45,271 nucleotides of DNA from the NCBI GenBank assembly GCA_002493905.1, contig DLAJ01000025.1, positions 36,122-81,392 on the forward strand. The letters run 5' to 3'. The DNA is from Lachnospiraceae bacterium UBA7050. Its GTDB lineage: Bacteria; Bacillota; Clostridia; Lachnospirales; Lachnospiraceae. The position numbers and the translations under genes were made by a program. Positions 15,406-23,638 of this stretch are shown in pieces (positions within the stretch are counted from its first letter, which is position 1; every line of letters begins with the position of its first letter). The notes beneath the pieces are model-generated. The model had not been told where the DNA came from. It did no database searches and saw only the letters and a program-made list of their open reading frames with translations.

Positions 15406-15810
15406 ATGGAAGATCAAAAAATAAAACGGCACAAACAGATTGCGGCAATCATCGGCATTATACTGCTCGCTGCCCTTTATCTTGCCACCTTTATTCTTGC
15501 ATTATGCAGATTCGACGGCGCTTCGTCCCTGTTCATGGGCGCACTCGCCTGCACAGTTGTCGTCCCAATCCTGATCTGGATCTATATCTGGCTCTACGGT
15601 CTCCTTACACGCAAAAAGACAATCGCCACTCTCTTTCCGGATGCACCGGACGACGATGAGGTATTAGAGGCACAGCTTGCAAAAGCACAGAGCATGCAAG
15701 CAGGAGATACGCAAAATGAGGACATCTCACAGCGAACCTCCGACTCCGGCGCCGTTGTTAAACCCAAAAATGATACAGCAGATAAGGTCCACGGCAAACG
15801 CCGCACATAA
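15406..15810 (+). CDS. small two-helix membrane protein
   Basis: The protein is 134 residues. A lysine/arginine-rich start (MEDQKIKRHKQ) is followed by two membrane helices (about 12-36 and 43-67) and a hydrophilic tail of about 65 residues rich in Asp, Glu and Gln. No family is recognised. The start at 15406 is chosen because AGGGG lies six bases upstream and a good promoter precedes it. It converges with the out-of-frame tail of the CmpB-type gene: the 15727-15810 stretch is coding on the plus strand and also holds the end of the minus-strand alternate frame. Confidence 0.6.
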   Translation: MEDQKIKRHKQIAAIIGIILLAALYLATFILALCRFDGASSLFMGALACTVVVPILIWIYIWLYGLLTRKKTIATLFPDAPDDDEVLEAQLAKAQSMQAGDTQNEDISQRTSDSGAVVKPKNDTADKVHGKRRT

Positions 15811-15901
15811 AACTGCGGCACATAAATTCATTTTCTTTTTCGAATGACACTGGACAAAGCGACTGATCTCAGGCGCGGCAATATAAACCGCAAACAATCC
15901 G
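15727..15901 (-). pseudogene. out-of-frame C-terminal segment of the DUF975-CmpB protein
   Basis: Past the G9 tract the second frame reads GGGGLFAVYIAAPEISRFVQ and then a further hydrophobic helix (LCAAVLCAAFAVDLICCIIF) before its stop at 15727. This is what CmpB-type proteins have after the LNGRICLSGLLAFG block. One G fewer in the tract would join it to the main frame and give a 532-residue protein. Confidence 0.7.
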
Positions 15902-17326
15902 CCCCCCCCCGAATGCAAGCAGCCCCGACAGGCAGATCCGTCCGTTGAGATTTAAGAACATGGAACGGTAATTCCAATAAGAAGCATTAAACAAAAACTC
16001 TAATAAAAAGCTCGTTGCATATTCAAGGACTGCGCACAATAAAACTGCCATCATAAACAGTCTTCCCATATCCTCTTTATAGCGGTTCAAAATTAAAATC
16101 ACAGCTGTCCCGCCGACACCGTAGATTGGTATCCACGGACCGTACATTGTCCCGCGGTTGACAAGTGTATGATATCTCACAAAATGCAGGGCAACCTCCC
16201 ATACCCAGCCAATCATGCAGAACGTAAAAAAGATAAAAACAATATCCAGAATACCGTAGGCAAAAAATCCTTTTCTTCGCCGCACAGGCTCTAAATCCAA
16301 ATCTTTTAATACATAATCCGGTGCTTCTTTGCCCGCAGTTTTCTCTTTACCCGCAGCCCCCTCTCTGGCAGCAGCCATTCCGGCTGCAGTCCCTTCTCTT
16401 TCGGCCGCACAGTACGGCTTTCCCGAAAACGCCGGTTCTATCAGCAGACTATGATCAATTTCAGGATTCGCACGCAGGGCAAAATAAATCTCCGCTTTCA
16501 GCTCCGCCTCAAGCGGAACGCCAACACATAATCCCACGACCGGAATCAGTTTGAGCAGCCAGATATACCCGCACGAAAGCTGCGTATAGAACATCTGCCG
16601 CTTATGCCCCTTTGTCATGGCGCTGGAGAGTGCCTTCGCCTGCCTCCACGTCACCGAAGGATTCTCCGCCAGAATATAAGGCACCATGCTGTACTGATAA
16701 TAGCGGATGACACCGCCTACGATCGTAAACGCCCATAAGATCAGCACGGCATGATAGCAGAATGTAACCCTGATCAGATTTCCGATATACTCTTTATGAA
16801 AAACAGCAAAAATCCTCCGAAGCGGAACCAGTTTCTGAAAACGATTCTCCATCACATAGCGGTTGCGTCCGATGACGGCGACATTCTGTATAAATAAGCG
16901 GAGCGCGGCAGAAATAAGCGCCACGAGCAGCATATTGGCAATCACTTCTCCCGGATTTCTCTCAAAATAGGAGGCGTTCATCGCAAAGATGCGCACAACC
17001 CACAGAGCGCTCTGAGAAAGGAGATCAAGAACGCTGAGTGCAAATTCTGCCGTAATAAACGGAATTTCTTTCACGACCGGCACATTCACAATATATTCCT
17101 TCAGAAACGTAAGCTGTTCCGTCAAAAGCGTCTCATCAGCGCCGATCAGTTTATCCAGCCAATGGATAAAGGTGCTTTGTGAAGCGTCCGCTGTCCCTGT
17201 AAACGCAAACAGGAAACAGACGATCACAAGCATCATCCATGCTTTTTTCCCTTTTCGAAATGTTGCTGCCCAGCTGTTCTGCCTGATCTGCCTGTAATTC
17301 CAGCCGGTATTTTTCTTCGTTTTCAA
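15869..17326 (-). CDS. DUF975 + CmpB-type membrane protein, frameshifted near its end
   Basis: In this frame the protein is 485 residues. Residues 1-280 are a DUF975-type integral membrane region, with helices near 28-47, 90-118 and 190-215 and the sequence SSAMTKGHKRQMF. After a Lys/Ala/Glu linker the C-terminal part matches the CmpB/DUF1113 putative ABC-transporter permease family (IGWVWEVALHFVRYHTLVNRG, GPWIPIYGVGG). At LLAFG the frame enters a run of nine G and then ends in 15 foreign residues. The start is TTG at 17326 with GAGGAG five bases before it. It begins 18 bases after the HAD gene, so the two form an operon. The transport substrate is unknown. The shift may be natural or a sequencing error. 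Confidence 0.75.
   Translation of the reverse strand: MKTKKNTGWNYRQIRQNSWAATFRKGKKAWMMLVIVCFLFAFTGTADASQSTFIHWLDKLIGADETLLTEQLTFLKEYIVNVPVVKEIPFITAEFALSVLDLLSQSALWVVRIFAMNASYFERNPGEVIANMLLVALISAALRLFIQNVAVIGRNRYVMENRFQKLVPLRRIFAVFHKEYIGNLIRVTFCYHAVLILWAFTIVGGVIRYYQYSMVPYILAENPSVTWRQAKALSSAMTKGHKRQMFYTQLSCGYIWLLKLIPVVGLCVGVPLEAELKAEIYFALRANPEIDHSLLIEPAFSGKPYCAAEREGTAAGMAAAREGAAGKEKTAGKEAPDYVLKDLDLEPVRRRKGFFAYGILDIVFIFFTFCMIGWVWEVALHFVRYHTLVNRGTMYGPWIPIYGVGGTAVILILNRYKEDMGRLFMMAVLLCAVLEYATSFLLEFLFNASYWNYRSMFLNLNGRICLSGLLAFGGGRIVCGLYCRA
15902..15910 (-). repeat. G9 homopolymer at a frameshift
   Basis: Nine G on the coding (minus) strand, just after the LLAFG codons. With eight G the reading frame continues into the conserved C-terminus. 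Confidence 0.85.
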
Positions 17327-17344
17327 GTTATCTCCTCATAGGTA

Positions 17345-17998
17345 TCACGAAAAAGTATCGTTCTGCTTCGCGCCAAAAAAGTCCGTTCCATCATTCGCTT
17401 TAACGCCAAGCTCATTCAGCCTGGCACACACCTGCTCATAGCTTTCATAACGGATTGTATGCCAGCCGAGCCTGTCCGCCGCATCCAGATTGGTCTGCAG
17501 ATCGTCAATAAACACGCATTCCTCCGGCTTAAACGAATAGCGCATCTTCAGCAGCTCATAAATCTCCCGGTCCGGTTTTACGACCTTGTCCCTGTATGAT
17601 AAGATAAAACCGTCCATATCTTCAAGAAACGCAAGCTGTTCCCTGTCATCCTCATATGCTTTTTCCGGATAATTGGAAAGTGCAAGCACCTGATACCCTG
17701 CCCGCTTCAGGCTGCGCACCCACGGTACAGCATGCGGGCGCAGCTTTACGATTCCCTTAAGGTCTGCAAGCGCCTGCCTCATCTGAGGCTCAATTTCTTT
17801 ATCGCGCGCGGCAAACAGCGAAAGGACCTCATCATAGCCCATTACACCGCGGTCAAGTTCATTCCAGAAGCCGCTGTCCACGGTCGCCGCTTCTATGCGG
17901 CTGCAGACCTCGTCTGAAAAGCCTTTGCTTTCAAGCATATCCCGAAAGCAAAAGTCTACCAGCACGTTGCCGATATCAAAAATGATTGTTTTTATCAT
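17345..17998 (-). CDS. HAD-superfamily phosphatase (YihX-like)
   Basis: The protein is 217 residues. Motif I is FDIGNVLVDF with nucleophile Asp8, motif II is LALSNYP, the lysine motif is VKPDREIYELL and motif IV is VFIDDLQTNLDAA. This set fits class IA HAD hydrolases of the YihX group, which remove phosphate from sugar phosphates; the real substrate is not known. The frame is open 27 codons further up, but the start at 17998 has GGAGG seven bases upstream. The next gene begins 18 bases after its stop. Confidence 0.9.
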   Translation of the reverse strand: MIKTIIFDIGNVLVDFCFRDMLESKGFSDEVCSRIEAATVDSGFWNELDRGVMGYDEVLSLFAARDKEIEPQMRQALADLKGIVKLRPHAVPWVRSLKRAGYQVLALSNYPEKAYEDDREQLAFLEDMDGFILSYRDKVVKPDREIYELLKMRYSFKPEECVFIDDLQTNLDAADRLGWHTIRYESYEQVCARLNELGVKANDGTDFFGAKQNDTFS

Positions 17999-18033
17999 GT
18001 ACATCCCTCCGGGGCCTGCAGAATCAGCCCGCT

Positions 18034-18231
18034 TTACCAGCCGTTCTCCCCTTGCATTTTTATCAACAGCAACCAGCAATTCTCCGGCGTCCTTTGAATC
18101 ACACCAGTCTCATCGAACAGCATAGGTTCTGCCGCAGTTGTTTCCATTTTGGAAACAACTGACTCTTCCAATAATTCTCCGGATTCAAAAATATTTTTAG
18201 ATAGCATATCACGAAACATCCCTTTTTTCAA
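18034..18231 (-). CDS. possible 65-codon ORF upstream of the HAD gene
   Basis: A TTG start with AAAGGA seven bases upstream opens a 65-codon frame ending 35 bases before the HAD start. The product is acidic at the front (ESGELLEE) with no membrane helix and no recognised family. Part of its ribosome site lies in a 19-bp tandem repeat, and a perfect inverted repeat lies inside the frame. It could be a leader peptide gene or simply non-coding. Confidence 0.35.
   Translation of the reverse strand: MKKGMFRDMLSKNIFESGELLEESVVSKMETTAAEPMLFDETGVIQRTPENCWLLLIKMQGENGW
18135..18161. repeat. 27-bp perfect inverted repeat
   Basis: CAGTTGTTTCC (18135-18145) and GGAAACAACTG (18151-18161) are exact 11-base arms around ATTTT. 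The symmetry fits an operator for a dimeric regulator or an RNA hairpin. There is no T-run on either side. Confidence 0.65.
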
Positions 18232-18236
18232 TGACC

Positions 18237-18274
18237 TTTCCTTTGACGCCTACACTTTCCTTTGACGCCTCCAC
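18237..18274. repeat. 19-bp tandem duplication
   Basis: Two copies of a 19-bp unit (18237-18255 and 18256-18274) built on TTTCCTTTGACGCCT, with one difference. Read on the minus strand each contains AAAGGAAAG, so one copy supplies the ribosome site of the 65-codon ORF. Confidence 0.7.
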
Positions 18275-18375
18275 TTCTTTTCCGCCCCATTTTCTCCTCT
18301 TTTTCTCAAATTCAAGCCCGTTCTTCTGCCAAAGCTTCCTTTTTATGAAAAAGGAATGCAAAAAAACAGAACCTC

Positions 18376-18384
18376 TGTTATAAT
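18376..18384 (+). promoter_or_regulatory. extended -10 promoter of the aldo/keto reductase gene
   Basis: TGT followed by TATAAT (18379-18384). No good -35 box is seen 16-18 bases upstream, so an extended -10 promoter is assumed. Confidence 0.5.
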
Positions 18385-18484
18385 TAAATTATGAAAATCA
18401 AAATAAGGTTTTGGCGTTATTCGGCATCACGGACGGACTATGAAAGGAACGATGAATGACCGCCAAAGCGGACTGGGGGAAACT

Positions 18485-19660
18485 ATGAAATACAGACTTG
18501 ACCGATATGGTAAGCAGATTTCCCAACTGGGCTATGGCTGTATGCGATTCAGCCGAAAAGGAAATGCCATTGACTACGAAAAAGCGGAGAAGGAAATCCT
18601 TCTTGCGATCGAAAACGGCGTCAATTATTTTGATACCGCTTATATTTATCCCGGCAGCGAGGAATGTCTCGGCCGGATTCTTTATGAAAACAACTGTCGC
18701 GACAAAGTCTCCATTGCCACCAAGCTTCCGCAGTATCTCATCCGTTCCTCCGCGGCGATTGATAAGACCTTCCGGGAAGAACTTACCCGCCTGCGCACAG
18801 ACCATATTGAGTACTATCTGATGCATATGCTCACGGATTATGCGGAATGGGAACATCTGAAGGCGCTGGGCATGGAAGACTGGATCAAGCACAGAAAAGA
18901 AGAAGGCAGCATCCAAAACATCGGATTTTCCTACCACGGCGATACGGAAATGTTCTTAAAAATTCTGGACGCCTATGACTGGGATTTCTGTCAGATTCAA
19001 TATAACTATCTGGATGAACACACTCAGGCGGGAAAGAGGGGGCTTCATGCAGCGGCAGAAAAAGGGATTCCGGTCATCATTATGGAACCTCTTCGCGGCG
19101 GTAAGCTGGTCAGTCTGCCGGATAAAGCAAAGGAAGCGCTTGCCTCTGACAGCAAGGGCTATACGCCCGCCGAACTGGGACTGCGCTGGCTGTGGAACCA
19201 GCCGGAAGTCACCTGCGTGCTTTCCGGCATGAATTCTGAGGATATGGTAACGGAAAATATCCGCATCGCATCAGAGGCGGAGCCGGGGCACTTTACTCAG
19301 GAAGATATGGCGATCGTTGAGCGGATCAAGCAGATCATCCGCGAACGGGAAAATGTAGGCTGCACGGGCTGCAGGTATTGTATGCCCTGCCCAAAGGGCG
19401 TGGACATTCCGGGCAATTTCTACTATTACAATCTGATGTATATGGAGAAAAAATCCTCAGCCCGCTTTGAGTTTGCCCAAAACATGGGAATGCGCAAGGA
19501 ACCCGGCTTTGCATCGCAATGCATTGGCTGCGGCAAATGTGAAAAGCACTGTCCGCAGCATATCGCTATTCGTGAGAAGCTGAAAGAAGCGGATCATGCT
19601 CTCAGACCTCTCCCTTATAAGATCGCTATCTGGGCCGCGCGGAAAATGATGATCCGGTAA
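18485..19660 (+). CDS. aldo/keto reductase with C-terminal ferredoxin-type cysteines
   Basis: The protein is 391 residues. A TIM-barrel aldo/keto reductase domain has GYGCMRF at the front, NYFDTAYIYPGSE with the catalytic Asp and Tyr, IATKLP with the lysine, and YYLMHML with the histidine. The end carries CTGCRYCMPCPKGVDIP and CIGCGKCEKHCPQHI, two 4Fe-4S cysteine sets. This family is common in anaerobes and probably exchanges electrons with iron-sulfur partners as well as, or in place of, NADPH. The substrate is unknown. The start MKYRLDRYG at 18485 matches the family start and has GGGGG five bases upstream; earlier ATGs at 18440 and 18452 are less likely. Confidence 0.9.
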   Translation: MKYRLDRYGKQISQLGYGCMRFSRKGNAIDYEKAEKEILLAIENGVNYFDTAYIYPGSEECLGRILYENNCRDKVSIATKLPQYLIRSSAAIDKTFREELTRLRTDHIEYYLMHMLTDYAEWEHLKALGMEDWIKHRKEEGSIQNIGFSYHGDTEMFLKILDAYDWDFCQIQYNYLDEHTQAGKRGLHAAAEKGIPVIIMEPLRGGKLVSLPDKAKEALASDSKGYTPAELGLRWLWNQPEVTCVLSGMNSEDMVTENIRIASEAEPGHFTQEDMAIVERIKQIIRERENVGCTGCRYCMPCPKGVDIPGNFYYYNLMYMEKKSSARFEFAQNMGMRKEPGFASQCIGCGKCEKHCPQHIAIREKLKEADHALRPLPYKIAIWAARKMMIR

Positions 19661-19722
19661 GTAAGGTTTCATTCTGCCGCTCCTATGTCAATGCAGCCTT
19701 TTCCTGCACGTTGATCCGTACC

Positions 19723-20994
19723 TTACCCGGTCTGGATCATCCCGCCGACGAAAATGCCCAGATTCGCTTCATACATGCCAGGAAGCTGGGATAAGGGCAG
19801 CGGGTTTTCGCCCATGCCCGCTTCGATCGTATAGCCCGGTCTGTCGTAGGTCATGATGAACCAGTCCTTATATCCCGCGTTTCCCGAAGCCGCAGGCGTC
19901 TCCTCCACCGCATAGCCGCTGACAGCGCCAAAGTACTGCGCAATGTCATAGGAACGCGCCGGTTCGTAATCCTTGTATTTCCAATAGATCACTTCACCCT
20001 GCGTGTGATATGCCAGAATCAGCCTGAAATTGTGTTCGAGTGTGAAATTGTAGACTGCCGTGCTCTCAGGGGCCGTCAGCGGCGCTTCCCCGACATAGTC
20101 GCGCGGCGCAGGCGACGTGTAACCCTGCGCGTATTTAATGCGCTTCGCCTCCTCCCAGCCTGCCGGGAACTGTAGATTCAGATCGATCCCCTCAATATTT
20201 GCCTTCCATCCATCAGGAAACAGGATTGCCGGGTAAGCGGCCGCGATCTCTCTCGCCATTCCATATGCCTCTTCATCAATCGGCTGCCCGTTTACAAGAT
20301 CAACACCGTCCGGATTGACCATCGGAACAATATAAAGAGAATAATTGTCAAACAGCCACTTTGCATCCACGCCGCCAATGCGCTTTCCCGTCTCATATGC
20401 CTGCGCGTATTCTTCCACGAAACGCAGAATAAGCGGCGTTGTAATCCACTCATTGGCATGATAGGCGGCACTGTAAAACAACTCCCGTTCCCCGCTTCCG
20501 ATGCGCACATACCAAAGTTCATTTTTCAGAACGCTCTGCCCGATGCTGCCCGTCTGCAGAAACGAATACCTTGCTGCCAGACCCTCAATCAGATACCTCA
20601 TAAGAAACGACGAATAAGCAACATTCTGCGGCACAACTGGAAACGGCAGCGGCACAGTAAGCGGCATGCCCGGTATCAGGTAAAGCGGCCCGACGCCCGG
20701 ATTTGCGCTCATCAGCGACTGCATCGAAATATGATGGCGCGCCGCAATCTCATAAAAACTGTCCCCGGGCTGCACTTCATAAGTCAGATATCCACGCAGA
20801 TATGGCGCAAGCATCTCCCATACGCCGTCATCGACAACACATTCTTCTCCCTCCTCTTTCGCCGTAAACGCTGCAAGCGCCTTACAGGTAGCCTCCCCGA
20901 ACACACCGTCCACCGCAAGCGGGTTTCCCGCTCTTTGCAGCGCAAGCTGGACATACTCCACTAGCGTCCCTCTGTCTCCACGCACAATCCGCAT
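19723..20994 (-). CDS. LysM-containing M14 zinc peptidase (YqgT-like)
   Basis: The protein is 423 residues. An N-terminal peptidoglycan-binding helix bundle (about 1-65, with AVDGVFGEAT) comes first, then one LysM (71-115, YEVQPGDSFYEIAARHHIS) and the M14 carboxypeptidase domain. Zinc ligands are His179 and Glu182 in YHANEW and His330 in LAYHTQGE; Glu391 in YTIEAGMGE is the catalytic base. The set matches gamma-D-glutamyl-diaminopimelate peptidases that trim cell-wall peptides. No signal peptide is seen, so release by lysis, in spores or by a non-classical route must be considered. AGGG lies seven bases before the ATG. Confidence 0.9.
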   Translation of the reverse strand: MRIVRGDRGTLVEYVQLALQRAGNPLAVDGVFGEATCKALAAFTAKEEGEECVVDDGVWEMLAPYLRGYLTYEVQPGDSFYEIAARHHISMQSLMSANPGVGPLYLIPGMPLTVPLPFPVVPQNVAYSSFLMRYLIEGLAARYSFLQTGSIGQSVLKNELWYVRIGSGERELFYSAAYHANEWITTPLILRFVEEYAQAYETGKRIGGVDAKWLFDNYSLYIVPMVNPDGVDLVNGQPIDEEAYGMAREIAAAYPAILFPDGWKANIEGIDLNLQFPAGWEEAKRIKYAQGYTSPAPRDYVGEAPLTAPESTAVYNFTLEHNFRLILAYHTQGEVIYWKYKDYEPARSYDIAQYFGAVSGYAVEETPAASGNAGYKDWFIMTYDRPGYTIEAGMGENPLPLSQLPGMYEANLGIFVGGMIQTG

Positions 20995-21115
20995 CGCTTT
21001 TCCCTGCTCCCTTCCCTAAATTGACCCTGTTTTGCTTCCCTATGCAATTATCTTATGCACGTACCCACATTTCGGTTCTTTTTTCTGCGACAGCCTGTCA
21101 GGGACTTTTCGGCAC

Positions 21116-21141
21116 AAAAAAGACGCATGGTCCCATGCGCC
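21116..21141 (-). terminator. terminator of the SGNH hydrolase gene
   Basis: GGCGCATGG (21133-21141) pairs with CCATGCGTC (21122-21130) and is followed by six T on the minus strand. A textbook intrinsic terminator nine bases after the stop. Confidence 0.88.
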
Positions 21142-21150
21142 TTTACACGA

Positions 21151-22140
21151 TTACAAGCCAACCTGATCTTCCTGTATGCCTATTGCTTCTGTCTCCTCTT
21201 CCGTTTCATCTTCCCCTTCCGTTCCATCTTCCCCTTCCGTTCCATCTTCCTCTTCCGCCCCTGTTTCTAACAGCATGGCATTCGCATAATGGATAAGTTC
21301 GTCCTCCCAAAGGGCATAGGCAGACGTTTTGAGATGAACGAAGTTGTCGCTGCTGTAGCCCGCTTCAAGGTTCCCCTCCCCGTCGGATATGACAGTACAC
21401 AGATCGATGTATCCCCAGCCGTTTTCCGCCGCCATTTCCTGTAAAAGGCTGTTGTACATGTCGATATTGGGGTTATATAGACATCCCTTTTCCTTCCCTT
21501 TCACTGTATAAGGTACACTGACGATATGGATTTCCAGATCCGGTGACGTTTCCAAAATTTTATCGATCAATTCTTTGTACTTGTCGCGGTTGGCTTCCGG
21601 TCCATATGAGACGAGGTCGTTGGTGCCAAGCAAAATAAAAGCACGCTTTTTGTCCAATAGGGGCAGGACATCCCACAGATGGTATTTTTTCCCTTGATAT
21701 TCAGGGTGAGGATGATTGCCTTCTACAGATCTCATGGCATTATGCGCCGAGTAGCTGATCGCTGTCAGAAACTGAATATCGTGGAGAAAAGTATCCTGCC
21801 TCACGCTGTAAAGCCGAAAGCCCTCCATAATGGAGTCTCCGATAAAAACCGAATCGCCGTAATACTCCGAAAGCTGCTCATCGGTCAGCTCCGTTATGTC
21901 GATCGGCTCCGCTATATCGGTCGGGCCCGCTATGTCGATCGGCTCCGCTATATCGGTCGGGTCCGCTATGTCGGTCAATTCCGTTATGCCGGTTGTTTCC
22001 GTTTCGTCAGCCGGTTCTGCGCATACATCGTTTTGCGGCAGCTGAGAGGCGTACACAGAATATGTCGTGTAATCTCCCAAAATGAGCATTCCGGCAATGG
22101 CAATCCATAAAAATTTCCCTTGTTTTCTCAATTTTCTCAT
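21151..22140 (-). CDS. exported SGNH/GDSL hydrolase with repeat linkers
   Basis: The protein is 329 residues. An N-terminal signal or anchor helix (about 10-30) is followed by a linker of five DIAxPx-type hexapeptides (52-87). The SGNH hydrolase domain has VFIGDSIMEG (Ser103), LLGTNDLVSYG (block III) and a late VHLKTSAY block with the histidine. The tail is a Glu/Asp/Gly/Thr repeat. Such enzymes remove acyl groups from surface sugars or lipids; the substrate is unknown. The start at 22140 is set by GGGGG seven bases upstream, a site inside the structured repeat at 22142-22220. The frame is open 24 codons further up, but only through that repeat. Confidence 0.82.
   Translation of the reverse strand: MRKLRKQGKFLWIAIAGMLILGDYTTYSVYASQLPQNDVCAEPADETETTGITELTDIADPTDIAEPIDIAGPTDIAEPIDITELTDEQLSEYYGDSVFIGDSIMEGFRLYSVRQDTFLHDIQFLTAISYSAHNAMRSVEGNHPHPEYQGKKYHLWDVLPLLDKKRAFILLGTNDLVSYGPEANRDKYKELIDKILETSPDLEIHIVSVPYTVKGKEKGCLYNPNIDMYNSLLQEMAAENGWGYIDLCTVISDGEGNLEAGYSSDNFVHLKTSAYALWEDELIHYANAMLLETGAEEEDGTEGEDGTEGEDETEEETEAIGIQEDQVGL
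21198..21251 (-). repeat. three 18-bp repeats at the 3' end of the SGNH gene
   Basis: Units 21198-21215, 21216-21233 and 21234-21251 code the EDGTEG motif of the acidic tail with one or two base changes. Confidence 0.8.
21880..21987 (-). repeat. 18-bp repeats coding the SGNH linker
   Basis: Units code DIADPT, DIAEPI, DIAGPT, DIAEPI and DITELT. They also group as a 36-bp higher-order repeat. The period is the same as in the RCC1-protein linker and the SGNH tail. Confidence 0.85.
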
Positions 22141-22141
22141 C

Positions 22142-22220
22142 CTTATACCCCCGCATATCGTTGGCAAATACCTGCGATATTGCACTATAAAAAGTTTGAA
22201 AGGAACTTTCAAACTTTTTA
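22142..22220 (-). repeat. dispersed structured element, copy A
   Basis: About 80 bp shared with 43425-43504. The first hairpin uses ATATCG/CGATAT (22155-22160 and 22175-22180). The second has 15-base perfect arms (22188-22202 and 22206-22220) around a 3-base loop. Read on the minus strand it is the 5' leader of the SGNH gene and ends in the GGGGGTATAAG ribosome site just before the ATG. Confidence 0.8.
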
Positions 22221-22238
22221 TTTCTTCTTTCCATAAAT

Positions 22239-22266
22239 ATTATATGCATCACAAGCAAAAAAACAA
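22239..22266 (-). promoter_or_regulatory. probable promoter of the SGNH gene
   Basis: TTGTTT (22261-22266), 16 bases, TATAAT (22239-22244) on the minus strand. The transcript would carry all of structured element copy A in its leader. Confidence 0.55.
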
Positions 22267-22321
22267 CCGCAAAATCAAACATGTTTATGAATTTGCAAAA
22301 GCATCACAGTCTCTTTTATCC

Positions 22322-22350
22322 TTGACTTTTCTACCATTATCCCTTATAGT
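22322..22350 (+). promoter_or_regulatory. promoter of degV
   Basis: TTGACT (22322-22327), 17 bases, TATAGT (22345-22350), about 95 bases before the start. Confidence 0.7.
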
Positions 22351-22445
22351 ATAACAAACATTTTGATATTCAAAATATTGCATTTTATCGTAACCAGCAT
22401 AACCATCTTTGGTTTTGAACAGTGTTCAAGGAAGGGAGCATTCCT

Positions 22446-23306
22446 ATGTGTGTAAGAATCATTACAGACTCTGCATCCGATCTTCCCGCAGAGTATGCGG
22501 CTGCCCATGCCGTCACTGTCATTCCGATGACGACCGTTTTCGGCGAAACAGAATTTATAGAAGGCGTAACGATCAGCCACCGTGAATTTTATGAGAAGCT
22601 GATCGAGGACGATACGCTGCCAAAAACAAGCCAGCTTGCACCGCATCAGTTTGAATCAATTTACAGTAAGATTGCCGGAAAAGGGGAAACCGCCGTCGTC
22701 ATCACGCTTTCCTCCAAACTCTCCGGTACGTTTCAGAACGCCGTGCTTGCCGCGGCGGATTATGAAGATGTGATCTTCCCGGTTGACAGCTTAAACGCAA
22801 CCGTCGGCGAACAGGTATTAGTCAAACGTGCCGTCATGCTTGCAGAGGAAGGAAAAAGCGCGCCGGAAATTGCACAAACACTCTGCAAAGAACGTTCCCG
22901 CGTCTGTCTGGTCGCACTCTTGGACACGCTCGAATACCTCAAAAAAGGCGGCAGGATTTCTCCTGCCACCGCATTTGTCGGAAATATGCTGTCCATCAAG
23001 CCGGTTGTGACTGTCCGCGACGGTGAGGTCCTTGTCATCGGGAAAGCGCGCGGTTCCAAAAAAGGAAATAACATGCTGATTGAATATATCAACGAACATG
23101 GCGGCGTGGATTTCCGCTGTCCGATCTCATTAGGATACACCGGTCTCTCCGATAATCTGCTGCAGAAATACATTGAAGACAGCCGGGCGCTCTGGACGGG
23201 TGCCGTCGAAAACCTTCCGGTCTGCACCGTTGGCAGCACGATCGGCACCCATGTCGGCCCCGGCGCGATCGCCGTCGCATATTTCCAAAATACAGGGGAA
23301 CGCTGA
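22446..23306 (+). CDS. DegV family fatty-acid-binding protein
   Basis: The protein is 286 residues. The opening RIITDSASDLP, IPMTTVFGE, the TSQLAPHQFE segment, ITLSSKLSGTFQNA, LDTLEYLKKGGRI and the final IGTHVGPGAIAVAYF are DegV family signatures. DegV/FakB proteins bind a fatty acid and, where a FakA kinase is present, hand it over for phosphorylation in phospholipid synthesis. No FakA gene is next to it here. The start at 22446 follows AGGGAG by seven bases. A hairpin overlaps the stop codon. Confidence 0.93.
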   Translation: MCVRIITDSASDLPAEYAAAHAVTVIPMTTVFGETEFIEGVTISHREFYEKLIEDDTLPKTSQLAPHQFESIYSKIAGKGETAVVITLSSKLSGTFQNAVLAAADYEDVIFPVDSLNATVGEQVLVKRAVMLAEEGKSAPEIAQTLCKERSRVCLVALLDTLEYLKKGGRISPATAFVGNMLSIKPVVTVRDGEVLVIGKARGSKKGNNMLIEYINEHGGVDFRCPISLGYTGLSDNLLQKYIEDSRALWTGAVENLPVCTVGSTIGTHVGPGAIAVAYFQNTGER

Positions 23307-23323
23307 TTAACGCGTTTCCCTGT
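23292..23323 (+). terminator. hairpin over the degV stop codon
   Basis: ACAGGGGAACG (23292-23302) pairs with CGTTTCCCTGT (23313-23323) with one G-T pair. The TGA stop is in the loop. No T-run follows, so termination strength is doubtful. Confidence 0.5.
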
Positions 23324-23638
23324 ACACCTCTCAGTCTTTACGTTGCAAGGCAATATTTCCAAAATGCATGTGCATCGGAGGCGGCAACTCTATCTAATCT
23401 TTTCTTGCATATCATATGCACATCCCTTATACTATTTTAATAGAAACTTTCAATTTCAATGGCTTCCGCGTCTGGTAACCAGATTCTAATTTCTTTCTAA
23501 AAAACACTTTATAAAACCAAAATTCCTAACGACAGAGGACTACCTTTCCTATTTTTATCCGTTTGATTTCACAGCCAAAGCACAAGAATCCGTTTCATGT
23601 TTACAAAGCAATAGAAAAGCAAAAGGAGAACAAAAACG
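23324..23638. other. AT-rich spacer after degV
   Basis: Apart from the degV hairpin at its edge, no gene, RNA or strong promoter is recognised. The base composition drops to AT-rich here and stays low through the next gene. Confidence 0.5.
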
